Positions 26,658 to 35,305 of a DNA stretch of 64,000 nt are shown piece by piece; within the stretch, counting starts at the first letter, position 1; every line of letters begins with the position of its first letter. The DNA is from Selenomonadales bacterium. Its GTDB lineage: Bacteria; Bacillota; Negativicutes; Selenomonadales; Selenomonadaceae. Where the stretch lies: NCBI GenBank assembly GCA_900769615.1, contig CAAGHH010000012.1, positions 36,788 through 100,787 of the forward strand, in the 5' to 3' direction. A model generated the notes under the pieces. The model did not search any database and was not told where the DNA came from. It was given only the letters and a program-made list of their open reading frames with translations. The position numbers were made by a program, and so were the translations under genes.

Positions 26658-26685
26658 TTGTATTATATTTTTTTAGCTATATAAT
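26658..26685 (+). promoter_or_regulatory. Promoter of the malic enzyme gene
   Basis: TTGTAT (26658-26663), 16 bases and TATAAT (26680-26685) are followed 52 bases later by ATG 26738. A small dyad (AATTTG-5-CAAATT, about 26627-26643) lies just upstream of the -35. Confidence 0.6.
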
Positions 26686-26737
26686 GATAGTTACATCATC
26701 ACGTACATTAATACTTCATTGAGAGGACTTGATTTAC

Positions 26738-27970
26738 ATGAATAACGTTGATTCACGAGCAATTGCTCTGCATAAACAACATCAAGGAAAATTAGCTATC
26801 GTCAGCAAGGTTCCACTAGCTAAAGCTGATGACCTGACACTAGCTTATACACCTGGCGTAGCAGCTCCGTGCCTAGCTATTCAAAAAGAACCTGAACTTG
26901 CCTATGATTACACTTCTAAAGGAAATACCGTAGCAGTAGTAACTAATGGCACTGCCGTCCTCGGACTTGGCAATATCGGTGCTATGGCAGGACTTCCGGT
27001 TATGGAAGGCAAAGCTATTTTGTTCAAAGGCTTTGCTGGAGTTGATGCTGTTCCTATCTGCCTTGATACCACTGACCCGCTGGAAGTAATAAAAGCAGTC
27101 CAGCTGATAGCTCCTGCCTACGGTGGTATTAACCTTGAGGATATAAAAGCACCGCAATGCTTCGATATTGAAAAAGCTTTAAAAAAGACGCTTGATATTC
27201 CGGTATTTCATGATGATCAGCATGGTACCGCAATTGTTGTGGTCTCCGCACTCATGAATGCCTTTAAACTGATTGGCAAAGATTTTGCCACGGCTAAATT
27301 TGTCATCAACGGCGCCGGCGCCGCTGGTCAAGCTATAACCCGTCTTATCTATAGTGCTGGTGGCCACAATATCATCCTCTGTGACTCCCGCGGTGCCATT
27401 TATACTGGCCGTCCTAATGGTATGAATACTTATAAAGACGATATTGCTAAAATAACCAATCCTAAAAACGAAGCTGGTCCTTTAAGCAAGGTAATCCGCA
27501 AGGCCGATGTGTTTGTCGGTGTTTCCGTAGCTGGCTGCGTCACGCCTGATATGGTCCGCAGCATGAATTCAGATGCTATTGTCATGGGCATGGCTAATCC
27601 TGAGCCAGAAATCTTGCCTGATGCCGCCAAAGCCGCTGGTGCCCGTATCGTCTGCACTGGGCGCAGTGATTTTCCTAATCAGGTAAACAATTTGTTAGCC
27701 TTCCCCGGCATCTTCCGTGGCGCACTCGATGTAAGAGCCAGTGAAATAAATGAAGCCATGAAGGTAGCCGCTGCCTCAGCTATAGCTAGCTTAGTTCCAG
27801 CTGACAAGCTCACCGAAGACAATGTTATAACCAGTCCTTTTAATCCTGAGGTTGCACCAGCAGTTGCCGCCGCCGTTGCTAAAGCGGCGCTAAAAACCGG
27901 TGTAGCCCGCCGGCGGGATTTGAGCCCCGAAACAATTGCGAGACATACCCGTGAGCTTTTGCAAAAATAA
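26738..27970 (+). CDS. Malic enzyme, NAD(P)-dependent
   Basis: Oxidative decarboxylase turning malate into pyruvate and CO2. The 410-residue protein is of the short bacterial type, with the start LAIVSKVPL, LAYTPGVAAPC, the metal and substrate segment FHDDQHGTAIVVVSALMNA, and a nucleotide fold FVINGAGAAGQAI. GRSDFPNQVNNLLAFPGIFRGALD is near the C-terminus. ATG 26738 has AGAGG upstream. The cofactor cannot be decided by eye. It is a single-gene unit. Confidence 0.94.
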   Translation: MNNVDSRAIALHKQHQGKLAIVSKVPLAKADDLTLAYTPGVAAPCLAIQKEPELAYDYTSKGNTVAVVTNGTAVLGLGNIGAMAGLPVMEGKAILFKGFAGVDAVPICLDTTDPLEVIKAVQLIAPAYGGINLEDIKAPQCFDIEKALKKTLDIPVFHDDQHGTAIVVVSALMNAFKLIGKDFATAKFVINGAGAAGQAITRLIYSAGGHNIILCDSRGAIYTGRPNGMNTYKDDIAKITNPKNEAGPLSKVIRKADVFVGVSVAGCVTPDMVRSMNSDAIVMGMANPEPEILPDAAKAAGARIVCTGRSDFPNQVNNLLAFPGIFRGALDVRASEINEAMKVAAASAIASLVPADKLTEDNVITSPFNPEVAPAVAAAVAKAALKTGVARRRDLSPETIARHTRELLQK

Positions 27971-27979
27971 TTTTATACC

Positions 27980-28018
27980 AAAAATCAGCAGTCCTGTTTA
28001 GAACTGCTGATTTTTTTA
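27980..28018. terminator. Bidirectional terminator between malic enzyme gene and gyrA
   Basis: AAAATCAGCAGT pairs with ACTGCTGATTTT and has T-runs in both directions. The malic enzyme gene and gyrA converge here. Confidence 0.9.
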
Positions 28019-28026
28019 TTTACCTA

Positions 28027-30456
28027 TTAATCGTTTTTCTGCTCTAATGTTGCCATGGAAGCTACACGGTCATTTTCCGCAGTTGTCATTAATTTAACCC
28101 CTTGCGTATTGCGACTTATAACCGAAATCTCATGTACATTAGTACGAATAACAATGCCATCAGTTGTTATAAGCATCAGCTCCTGATCCGGACGAACTAC
28201 CTTTATGCCTACTACGTAGCCAGTCTTATCAGTTACCTTCATGTTGATAAGCCCCTTGCCGCCACGAGTCTGGGAACGATATTCCTCCGTTGGCGTGCGC
28301 TTGCCATAACCACCTTCAGTTACCGTCAACACTTCAGCATTATGGGTAAGCACATCCATCCCCACGACTTCATCATCCGGTCCCAGCTTGATACCTCTTA
28401 CGCCACGCGCCACACGCCCCATAGCCCGGACATCATCTTCGGAGAAGGCTATGGCTTTGCCGCCTTTGGTACCTAACATAAGGTATGATTCACCATCAGT
28501 AAAGCGTACGCCGATAAGATCATCATCATCATCAAGATTAATCGCATAAAGACCAGCTTTGCGTAAATTGCTGAATTCCGACAGCGACGTCTTTTTGACG
28601 ATACCTTTGCGCGTAGCCATGAACAGATACCTGTCTGGATCAAAGCCTTTTACCTGAATAACAGCCGTTATTTTCTCGCCTTTGTCCAATTGCAACAGAT
28701 TAATAATAGCGGTGCCTTTTGCCTGCCGGCTAGCTTCAGCAATTTCATACGCCTTGAGATTGTATACGCGACCACGGGTTGTAAAGAATAATATCGTATG
28801 ATGCGTTGTCGTTATCAGCATGTTTTCAACAAAGTCAGTTTCTTTGGTTCCCATGCCTTTTACGCCTTTACCACCACGATTCTGCCGGCGATAAGTATCT
28901 AGCGGCATACGTTTGATGTAATTATTATGGGTAAGCGTAATTACTACGTCTTCTTCAGCTATGAGATCTTCAACATTTATCTCTGACGTATCAATTGTAA
29001 GCTTAGTCCGGCGAGCATCACCATACTTATTCTTAACCTGCGTCAGCTCATCTTTGATAATACCCAAAATCCGGTTCTCATCAGCCAAAATAGCCTTGTA
29101 TTCTTCAATAGCTTTTAACGTTTCTTGATACTCTTCCTCGATTTTTTCCCGTTCCAGACCAGTCAAGCGCTGTAAACGCAAATCCAAAATTGCCTGAGCT
29201 TGTTTTTCCGTAAGCTTAAAGCTATTGATTAAAGCTTCACGGGCAATATCAGCTGTACGGCTCTCCCGAATGGTCGTAATAACCGCATCAAGGTTATCAA
29301 GCGCTATCGTCAGACCTTCCAAGATATGCGCTCTAGCTTCAGCCTTAGCCAAATCATAACGCGTACGTCTGGTTATAACATCTTCCTGATGCTTGATATA
29401 GTAGTGCAATACTTCTTTTAAGTTAAGTACCTTTGGCTTGCCATCAACCAAAGCCAACATTATTACACCAAAGCTATCCTGCAGCTGAGTATGCTTATAA
29501 AGCTGGTTTAAGATAACATTCGGATTAGAATCACGGCGTAAATCAACAACCACCCGCATACCATTGCGGTCGGATTCATCTCTTAAATCAGTTATGCCTT
29601 CGATCTGCTTATCACGTACCAGCTGAGCGATTTTTTCTACTAAACGGGCTTTATTCACCTGATAGGGAAGCTCCGTTACCACGATACGCGGCTTGCCATT
29701 CGACATCGTTTCAATATGCGCATTAGCCCGCATCTTGATAACACCACGTCCAGTAGTATAAGCCTGACGAATACCTTCTTTGCCTAGTATCAAGCCGGCG
29801 GTTGGAAAATCTGGTCCCTTGATAACAGTCATCAATTCATCAACCGTCGCCTCAGGATTATCTATGAGCATCAGCGTCCCGTCGATTACTTCGCCCATAT
29901 TATGTGGCGGAATGTTAGTTGCCATACCGACAGCAATACCACTAGTACCATTTACCAGCAGCTGGGGGAATTTGGCTGGCAATACCGAAGGTTCTTTTAA
30001 TGACTCATCGTAGTTTGGTAAAAATTCTACGGTATCCTTATCAATGTCCTGCAGCATTAGTTCAGCGACTTTTGACATCCGGACCTCAGTATAACGCATA
30101 GCTGCTGCCGGATCGCCATCAACTGAACCAAAGTTACCATGACCATCAGCTAACATATAGCGCATGGAAAAATCCTGAGCCATACGGACTATCGCATCAT
30201 AAACCGAACTATCACCATGCGGATGATACTTACCTAAAACTTCACCGACAATACGAGCCGATTTTTTATACGGCTTGTTGGACCCCATACCAGCTTCCTG
30301 CATCGCATACAAAATGCGACGATGTACTGGCTTCAGGCCGTCCCGGACATCTGGCAGCGCGCGGGATACGATAACACTCATCGCATAATCGATATAGGAA
30401 TTTCGCATCTCGTGCTCTAGATTAACCGGCACGATTTTTCCCTGACCAAAATCCAC
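28027..30456 (-). CDS. gyrA: DNA gyrase subunit A
   Basis: Breaks and rejoins DNA during negative supercoiling, together with GyrB. The 809-residue protein has the breakage-reunion domain with catalytic Tyr122 (AAAMRYTEVRM) and a six-bladed C-terminal domain with the GyrA box QTRGGKG at about residue 745. The quinolone region reads HPHGDSSVYDAI, with Ser83 and Asp87 in E. coli numbering, the susceptible form. The start is GTG 30456 after GAGGTG. Unlike in many Firmicutes, gyrA is not next to gyrB; about 15 kb, including the Tad locus, lies between. Confidence 0.97.
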   Translation of the reverse strand: MDFGQGKIVPVNLEHEMRNSYIDYAMSVIVSRALPDVRDGLKPVHRRILYAMQEAGMGSNKPYKKSARIVGEVLGKYHPHGDSSVYDAIVRMAQDFSMRYMLADGHGNFGSVDGDPAAAMRYTEVRMSKVAELMLQDIDKDTVEFLPNYDESLKEPSVLPAKFPQLLVNGTSGIAVGMATNIPPHNMGEVIDGTLMLIDNPEATVDELMTVIKGPDFPTAGLILGKEGIRQAYTTGRGVIKMRANAHIETMSNGKPRIVVTELPYQVNKARLVEKIAQLVRDKQIEGITDLRDESDRNGMRVVVDLRRDSNPNVILNQLYKHTQLQDSFGVIMLALVDGKPKVLNLKEVLHYYIKHQEDVITRRTRYDLAKAEARAHILEGLTIALDNLDAVITTIRESRTADIAREALINSFKLTEKQAQAILDLRLQRLTGLEREKIEEEYQETLKAIEEYKAILADENRILGIIKDELTQVKNKYGDARRTKLTIDTSEINVEDLIAEEDVVITLTHNNYIKRMPLDTYRRQNRGGKGVKGMGTKETDFVENMLITTTHHTILFFTTRGRVYNLKAYEIAEASRQAKGTAIINLLQLDKGEKITAVIQVKGFDPDRYLFMATRKGIVKKTSLSEFSNLRKAGLYAINLDDDDDLIGVRFTDGESYLMLGTKGGKAIAFSEDDVRAMGRVARGVRGIKLGPDDEVVGMDVLTHNAEVLTVTEGGYGKRTPTEEYRSQTRGGKGLINMKVTDKTGYVVGIKVVRPDQELMLITTDGIVIRTNVHEISVISRNTQGVKLMTTAENDRVASMATLEQKND

Positions 30457-30519
30457 AATCTCACCTCAAAACTTAAAAATTATAATATTATAGCTTGATG
30501 CTACCCTGTTTTTTACGCT

Positions 30520-30575
30520 AAAAATAAAGCAAAACAGACTTTTACGGTAACTTATATTTTACCATAAAAGCCTGT
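30520..30575 (-). terminator. Terminator after the ppx gene
   Basis: On the minus strand a 17-bp stem (ACAGGCTTTTATGGTAA with TTACCGTAAAAGTCTGT, two G-T pairs) is followed by TTTGCTTTATTTTT. It separates ppx from gyrA. Confidence 0.8.
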
Positions 30576-30623
30576 AAAAAGCTAATTTCCCCCTGTACAA
30601 CAAGGTTCCAGCCATATATTTTG

Positions 30624-31538
30624 CTAATCGTTAGCTTTAACGATTTCACTATAGATATACCCTTCACGCACACCCGAGTCACTATAGGTTATTATGTGAC
30701 TCTGAAAATGCTTAGCCAGCACATCAGCAATTATAAGTCCCGGAATTACCGTATGCATTCTATCAGGTACTGTCCGCATCATCATGATGGTCATAGCTTG
30801 CGTTATACCTTTATCAAGCTTAAAAGTTTCAATAATCTCAGCTAACTTATCTGCTTGCATACAGTTATTAGCTAGTGGCGCCTGAAACATTTCATTATAC
30901 AGAGCATTAGCTCCCTTAAAAGTACCACCAATGCCTGCAATTGAAGCCTCGCTGATGCCAGCAAAATCATTAACAGCGTTAATAGTGTTGCCAGCCGCTT
31001 TATACATCTGCTGACATTCCTCGCTCGTCGGCAATACCCCTTTGACATACTTAGTATGAAAAGCCAGCGAGCCTAACGGCAGACTTATTTTTTGGGTGAT
31101 TTTTCTAGCCTTATACGCTACAATTTCCGTGCTGCCACCACCAATATCTATTAAAAGCCCGGAATCAGCTTTAATGTCATGCGTAGCACCAATAAAGTCA
31201 AAGGTTGCTTCTTCATCCCCTGTTATAACCCTTATATTAATGCCAGTACGTCGTTCTATTTCATTAACCGCAGCCTTGCTATTTTTAGCATTGCGCAAAG
31301 CTGCTGTCGTAAAAGCAACTGCTGAATCAATCTGAAAGGTCTGCAAAAAAGCCTTAAATTCTTGTAATACCGCCACCGCAGCATCTATCCCCGCTGGCTG
31401 CATTACACCATCTTTTAGATATGACGCTAAACCAACAATATGCTTTTTCTTCATCAGCATTTCAATTTGCTGGCCTTCAATAAAATATATAGCCATCCTG
31501 ATAGTATTCGAACCAATATCTATTATTCCATGTAACAT
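30624..31538 (-). CDS. Ppx/GppA-family phosphatase
   Basis: Exopolyphosphatase or pppGpp phosphatase of 304 residues with the actin-like ATPase folds IIDIGSNTIRMAIY at the start, and LLIDIGGGSTEIVAYK and GIGGTFKGANALY further on. It lacks the long C-terminal domain of E. coli Ppx, as is usual for the short form. Which substrate it prefers cannot be told by eye. It lies upstream of gyrA, with a terminator between them. Confidence 0.88.
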   Translation of the reverse strand: MLHGIIDIGSNTIRMAIYFIEGQQIEMLMKKKHIVGLASYLKDGVMQPAGIDAAVAVLQEFKAFLQTFQIDSAVAFTTAALRNAKNSKAAVNEIERRTGINIRVITGDEEATFDFIGATHDIKADSGLLIDIGGGSTEIVAYKARKITQKISLPLGSLAFHTKYVKGVLPTSEECQQMYKAAGNTINAVNDFAGISEASIAGIGGTFKGANALYNEMFQAPLANNCMQADKLAEIIETFKLDKGITQAMTIMMMRTVPDRMHTVIPGLIIADVLAKHFQSHIITYSDSGVREGYIYSEIVKAND

Positions 31539-31671
31539 AAAACCCGCCCATCCTTATTTGCAACTTTACAATAAATTATCTATTTTATATTAGCATATAA
31601 CGCTATTTATGAACAATTATTTTGCCAAACAAGATAAAAAAATATTTTTTTATCGTTATAGTTAAAAAGTA

Positions 31672-31700
31672 TTGTATTTAGTAACATAATGTTGTATTAT
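31672..31700 (+). promoter_or_regulatory. Promoter of the candidate small RNA
   Basis: TTGTAT (31672-31677), a 17-base spacer and TATTAT (31695-31700). The next strong signal downstream is a terminator, not a start codon. Confidence 0.6.
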
Positions 31701-31706
31701 AGTTGT

Positions 31707-31800
31707 GGGAGAACAACAACATATTGTATGTTGTTGGTGGCAGAAGGTATAGAGGCGGCAAAAGCGGGAACGTTCGGTTGTTCCCGCTTTTGTGTTGTCA
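31707..31800 (+). ncRNA. Candidate small RNA or attenuated leader, about 90 nt
   Basis: After the promoter at 31672-31700 the predicted RNA holds a first hairpin (CAACAACATA with TATGTTGTTG, 31714-31736, 3-base loop). A purine-rich linker (GTGGCAGAAGGTATAGAGGCGGC) and a terminator hairpin at 31760-31791 follow. There is no ORF inside. It lies between the divergent ppx and guanylate-kinase-like genes, 60 bases before the latter. It could be an independent small RNA or an attenuator for the next gene. I do not recognise it as a known riboswitch class. Confidence 0.5.
31760..31796 (+). terminator. Terminator of the candidate small RNA
   Basis: AAAAGCGGGAAC pairs perfectly with GTTCCCGCTTTT around the loop GTTCGGTT and is followed by GTGTTGTC. 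Confidence 0.75.
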
Positions 31801-31861
31801 CTTTTTATGCTAAAATATTAGGTAAATTAATGTTTATTCTAGCATAAGGACGCGAATTTCT

Positions 31862-32473
31862 ATGAATAATATGATCTACGCCTTGATGGGACCGCATGCC
31901 TCTGGCAAGGCAACTATGGCAGCCCAATTGGTTTCAATGGGAGTTCACCTGATACCGACTTATACTACAGCTGATTTTTCTAAATATAAAGAGCTGCAGC
32001 AAAAAAATATAAAAGTTAATCTTTACCACCCAGTAAATTTGGAACAATTTCAAAAACTGGATTTTTTATTCCGCTTTACCTATAAGGGCGATTACTACGG
32101 TGTATTAAAGGAAGATATTTTAAACTCACTCAGGGATTATCCGGTTAGCATTATCCTGCTTGACTCTAGCGGAGTTAAGCAGCTGCATAAACTGATAAAG
32201 AAAAATTTAGCTACGGTTTTTCTAATGGTTGACTATGTCACCTTGGTTGATCGGATGTTAAAGCTCAATTATTCCAATGATGAAATAAAATATCACCTGC
32301 AATATGCTGAAAGCAATAAAGAATTTGACGGCTGGAAAATAACGGATCATGTGATAAAAAACACTGGTGATTTCCGTTTAGCCTTCATGCAACTGCTAGC
32401 AATTATGAATCTCGTTTCCCCCCTGCCGGCTGCTGATTGGCGGCTCCGAACCCAATCACAGCACACTGACTAG
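31862..32473 (+). CDS. Divergent guanylate-kinase-like P-loop protein
   Basis: A 203-residue protein with a P-loop GPHASGKATM near the start, and later a guanylate-kinase-like layout (FRFTYKGDYYGVLKEDI, then IILLDSSGVKQLHKL). The usual GMK GTP-site residues are not all evident, so I do not call it Gmk. A purine nucleotide kinase or regulatory role is possible. Its stop is 21 bases before the tadG-like start, so the two are probably co-transcribed. It stands beside the Tad locus. Confidence 0.65.
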   Translation: MNNMIYALMGPHASGKATMAAQLVSMGVHLIPTYTTADFSKYKELQQKNIKVNLYHPVNLEQFQKLDFLFRFTYKGDYYGVLKEDILNSLRDYPVSIILLDSSGVKQLHKLIKKNLATVFLMVDYVTLVDRMLKLNYSNDEIKYHLQYAESNKEFDGWKITDHVIKNTGDFRLAFMQLLAIMNLVSPLPAADWRLRTQSQHTD

Positions 32474-32494
32474 TTGAAAAGAGGTTTTGTATTT

Positions 32495-34006
32495 ATGTGG
32501 AGCAAATACCGACAAAAAGGAGCTATGCTGGTACTAAGTGCTTTTATACTGCCAGCAGCTATCGCCTTTACAGGATTAGCCGTTGATGGTGCTAATCTTT
32601 ACTACCATCAATTAAAATTACAGAACGCTGTCGATGCTGCGGCTATTGCCGGTGCCCATGAATACGCTGATAAACGAAATACTGGTTCTGCTGAAACCAA
32701 AATAAATGAGTATATGGAAATAAATGGTGATAGCAATAGTTATAATATCGAAGACATTACTTATCGCCAAAACAGCCAAAACAGCACTCGTATATCAGTA
32801 ACTGCTAAAGAAGATGTCCCCTTGCAATTTATCAGTCTGCTTCTGGCTAAGAAAATTCAGCCCGTATCCGCTAAGGCTACCGCACAGATTTCCCGCAATA
32901 GTATACCACGGATATTTGAGTATGCCATGATTGGCGGCTTTGATAAACGTCCTGATATTACTGGCTGGAACCGTATGGGCGGAACTGAACCTGATGGCGA
33001 TAACAAAATGCTAAATTCAATTATATTTCATACCGCTGATATTGATATAAACGGTAAAGTTCACGCTAACGGCCGGGTTTATCTTGATGATACTTTTGAA
33101 AATAATGACGGCAGTAAAAAACAATATTACGTCAGTGCGGATTCCTTTTCCTGCACCGCCAAAAATGATGCTGAGCTTTGGAGTAACTACCGCGACAATT
33201 ACAATGAACATTATATAAATGGTATCGATGGAGAATGGAGCAACGGACATAAAACCTATTTTGCTGATGACGATACTACCAAGATAAATGCTGGTCATGA
33301 ACACGATGATAAAATCGTTGATGGCAGCGGTGAACGCGGTTTCACCTGGCGGTATTATTATCGCATGGGAAAAAATCAAATTGGCGATTATGTCGGCAAT
33401 ACCAGCAATACTGATAAAATCGACATTAGTCTCAGTAAAACCAACCCCATGACTAATTCCATTTATGATTTAATCCAAGATTATCTAAAGATGACATTCG
33501 AGGAGCGAGAAAAGAATCATGTTTACGTGGATGTAAATGAATCTAATCTTACTTCTGATGCTTACCATAATGGTTCTAAAAACTATCAGCTTAATCCTAG
33601 TCATAATACTAGTATTTACCCTGGGCTTACCTGTGGTGACTTTAAGACAACTCACCAAAACAGCTATGAAGTTTGGGACGATGTGTTTAAAGTTATAATT
33701 GTTGATGGCGATTTATCAGTAAATATTCCTGCCAATCAAAAACCTGACAATCAAAATGATCACCTGTTTTTGATATCACTGCATGGTAATATTTCTTTAC
33801 AGGGAAGCTCTCCCTTCTACGGTTATATTTATGCTCCTAACGGCACTGTTCTTATTGATGGAAGCAACGTAGCTACTATTAATGGTAGCATCGTAGCCAA
33901 ATCAGTAAAACTCACTACTGGCGGTCAGCGCGTTGCGGCTAATCATAAAATATTTAGTGACGACAATGCTAGTGGCGGATATACTGTATCGCTGGTTAAG
34001 GACTAA
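32495..34006 (+). CDS. TadG-like pilus assembly protein
   Basis: A 503-residue protein with a TadG-type N-terminus: a basic start, KGAMLVLSAFILPAAIAFTGLAVDGANLYYHQLKLQNAVDAAAIAGAHE over the membrane helix. A long extracytoplasmic part follows, rich in Asn, Asp and Tyr. The C-terminal 100 residues repeat short beta-helix-like motifs (NISLQGSSPFYGYIYAPNGTV). ATG 32495 has GAGG 10 bases before it. It faces the minus-strand Tad operon tail to tail across a bidirectional terminator. Confidence 0.8.
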   Translation: MWSKYRQKGAMLVLSAFILPAAIAFTGLAVDGANLYYHQLKLQNAVDAAAIAGAHEYADKRNTGSAETKINEYMEINGDSNSYNIEDITYRQNSQNSTRISVTAKEDVPLQFISLLLAKKIQPVSAKATAQISRNSIPRIFEYAMIGGFDKRPDITGWNRMGGTEPDGDNKMLNSIIFHTADIDINGKVHANGRVYLDDTFENNDGSKKQYYVSADSFSCTAKNDAELWSNYRDNYNEHYINGIDGEWSNGHKTYFADDDTTKINAGHEHDDKIVDGSGERGFTWRYYYRMGKNQIGDYVGNTSNTDKIDISLSKTNPMTNSIYDLIQDYLKMTFEEREKNHVYVDVNESNLTSDAYHNGSKNYQLNPSHNTSIYPGLTCGDFKTTHQNSYEVWDDVFKVIIVDGDLSVNIPANQKPDNQNDHLFLISLHGNISLQGSSPFYGYIYAPNGTVLIDGSNVATINGSIVAKSVKLTTGGQRVAANHKIFSDDNASGGYTVSLVKD

Positions 34007-34047
34007 AAAATGACAGTCAAGCAAAATCGCTTGACTGTCATTTTTTT
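34006..34047. terminator. Bidirectional terminator between tadG and the Tad operon
   Basis: AAAAATGACAGTCAAGC pairs perfectly with GCTTGACTGTCATTTTT around six bases. The stop codon of the DUF192 gene lies inside the right arm. Confidence 0.92.
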
Positions 34048-34358
34048 ATAGCTAATATATCACCTATTGTAAGCCCTAATCTTTTAGCTTCACCACTAGT
34101 CATTTCGACTACACCTTTGGCTTTTAGACAGGCTGATAGACCTAACCAGGGTTTTAGATTAGACACTATTTTTAGTATCCGATAATTTTCATCAAAGTAA
34201 ATCGCATCAATGGCAAAGCGCATAAAACACATGTGAATACTGTTGCAGGGCATAATTACTAAGCCTGTGCCTTTAGCTAACGGAGGCTTTAACATAAGTC
34301 CAGCAAATCGCGTCCAAAATGTGTTTGCTACTATCAACTTTAAATCTTTTCTCACCAT
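34038..34358 (-). CDS. DUF192 protein
   Basis: A 106-residue protein of the DUF192 family, with the conserved core WTRFAGLMLKPPL, CNSIHMCFMRFAIDAIYF and EMTSGEAKRLGLTIGD. The family is of unknown function. It is 8 bases downstream of tadC and is the last gene of the Tad operon. DUF192 is often found beside Tad genes, but its role there is unknown. Confidence 0.85.
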   Translation of the reverse strand: MVRKDLKLIVANTFWTRFAGLMLKPPLAKGTGLVIMPCNSIHMCFMRFAIDAIYFDENYRILKIVSNLKPWLGLSACLKAKGVVEMTSGEAKRLGLTIGDILAIKK

Positions 34359-34366
34359 ATTTTAGC

Positions 34367-35305
34367 CTACTTGATAAAATTTTTCATAATCGACAATAAT
34401 GACGGTACCAGAGCAATAACGAAAATTGATGGGAAAATAAATAATACCAGCGGTATTACCATTTTTACCGGTGCCTTCAAAGCCTGCGCTTTTACTTGCT
34501 GGCGCCGGCGTTCACGAATATTATCCGCCTGATTTTTGAGCGTTTTGCCCATACTGGTACCTAACCTTTCCGCTTGAATCAGCGAAGTCATAAAAAGAGA
34601 TACATCCTGTACATCACAACGGGCAGCCAAATTTTTCATCGCAATACGCCGTACCATGCCCATGCGGATATCGTCCTGCAATCGTTTACATTCATGCACA
34701 AAAGCTCCATCCATACGCTCAACAATTTTGCGCAAAGCTGCATCAAACGATAAACCAGCCTGCACACTGACACAGAGTAAATCCAATACTTCAGGCAATT
34801 GAGTTTGAATAGCAGCCTTGCGCTTTTCTATCAGTATATTGAGATACGAAAAGGGCATAAACCCGCCAATAGCACCTCCGAGCAATATAAACATCATCTT
34901 TTGCACAAACAGATGATTGCTATTTTTCATCAGCGTAAACATAAAAAGCAGCATACAAGCCGTTGCTAACAGCACTGTCAAACAAAATTGATTTACGGTC
35001 CAGCTATGCGCTTTTCCTGCCATAACCAAGCGCAGCTGAATAATATTAGCTATTTCTTTCGGCGTAAATCTAGTAACATAATGCTCTAATTGCCGCACAG
35101 CTGGTTTTAATACACGTTCAACAAAAGGAATATCCTTTATATCTTTATGCTCTATAGCAGCAGTTGCCTTTACTTCCTGCACATCATGCAAATTGCGAAT
35201 ACGCTTCTTTATTTGTGACGATGTCCTTATATGCTGCTGAATAAAATACCAGCAAATAATAAATGTGAGCAAGACTATTGAGAGTGAAAACAGCACGATT
35301 AGCAT
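34367..35305 (-). CDS. tadC: Tad pilus inner-membrane protein TadC
   Basis: A 312-residue protein of the GspF/TadC family with four membrane helices (about 3-21, 110-128, 135-155 and 285-303). The second half holds the T2SSF domain (PEVLDLLCVSVQAGLSFDAAL). It works with TadB as the platform under the Flp pilus. Its start shares a base with the tadA stop (TAATG), so translation is coupled. Confidence 0.92.
   Translation of the reverse strand: MLIVLFSLSIVLLTFIICWYFIQQHIRTSSQIKKRIRNLHDVQEVKATAAIEHKDIKDIPFVERVLKPAVRQLEHYVTRFTPKEIANIIQLRLVMAGKAHSWTVNQFCLTVLLATACMLLFMFTLMKNSNHLFVQKMMFILLGGAIGGFMPFSYLNILIEKRKAAIQTQLPEVLDLLCVSVQAGLSFDAALRKIVERMDGAFVHECKRLQDDIRMGMVRRIAMKNLAARCDVQDVSLFMTSLIQAERLGTSMGKTLKNQADNIRERRRQQVKAQALKAPVKMVIPLVLFIFPSIFVIALVPSLLSIMKNFIK

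Noticed and set aside
28027..30456. Quinolone-resistance change in GyrA
   Set aside because: Ser83 and Asp87 positions are the susceptible residues.
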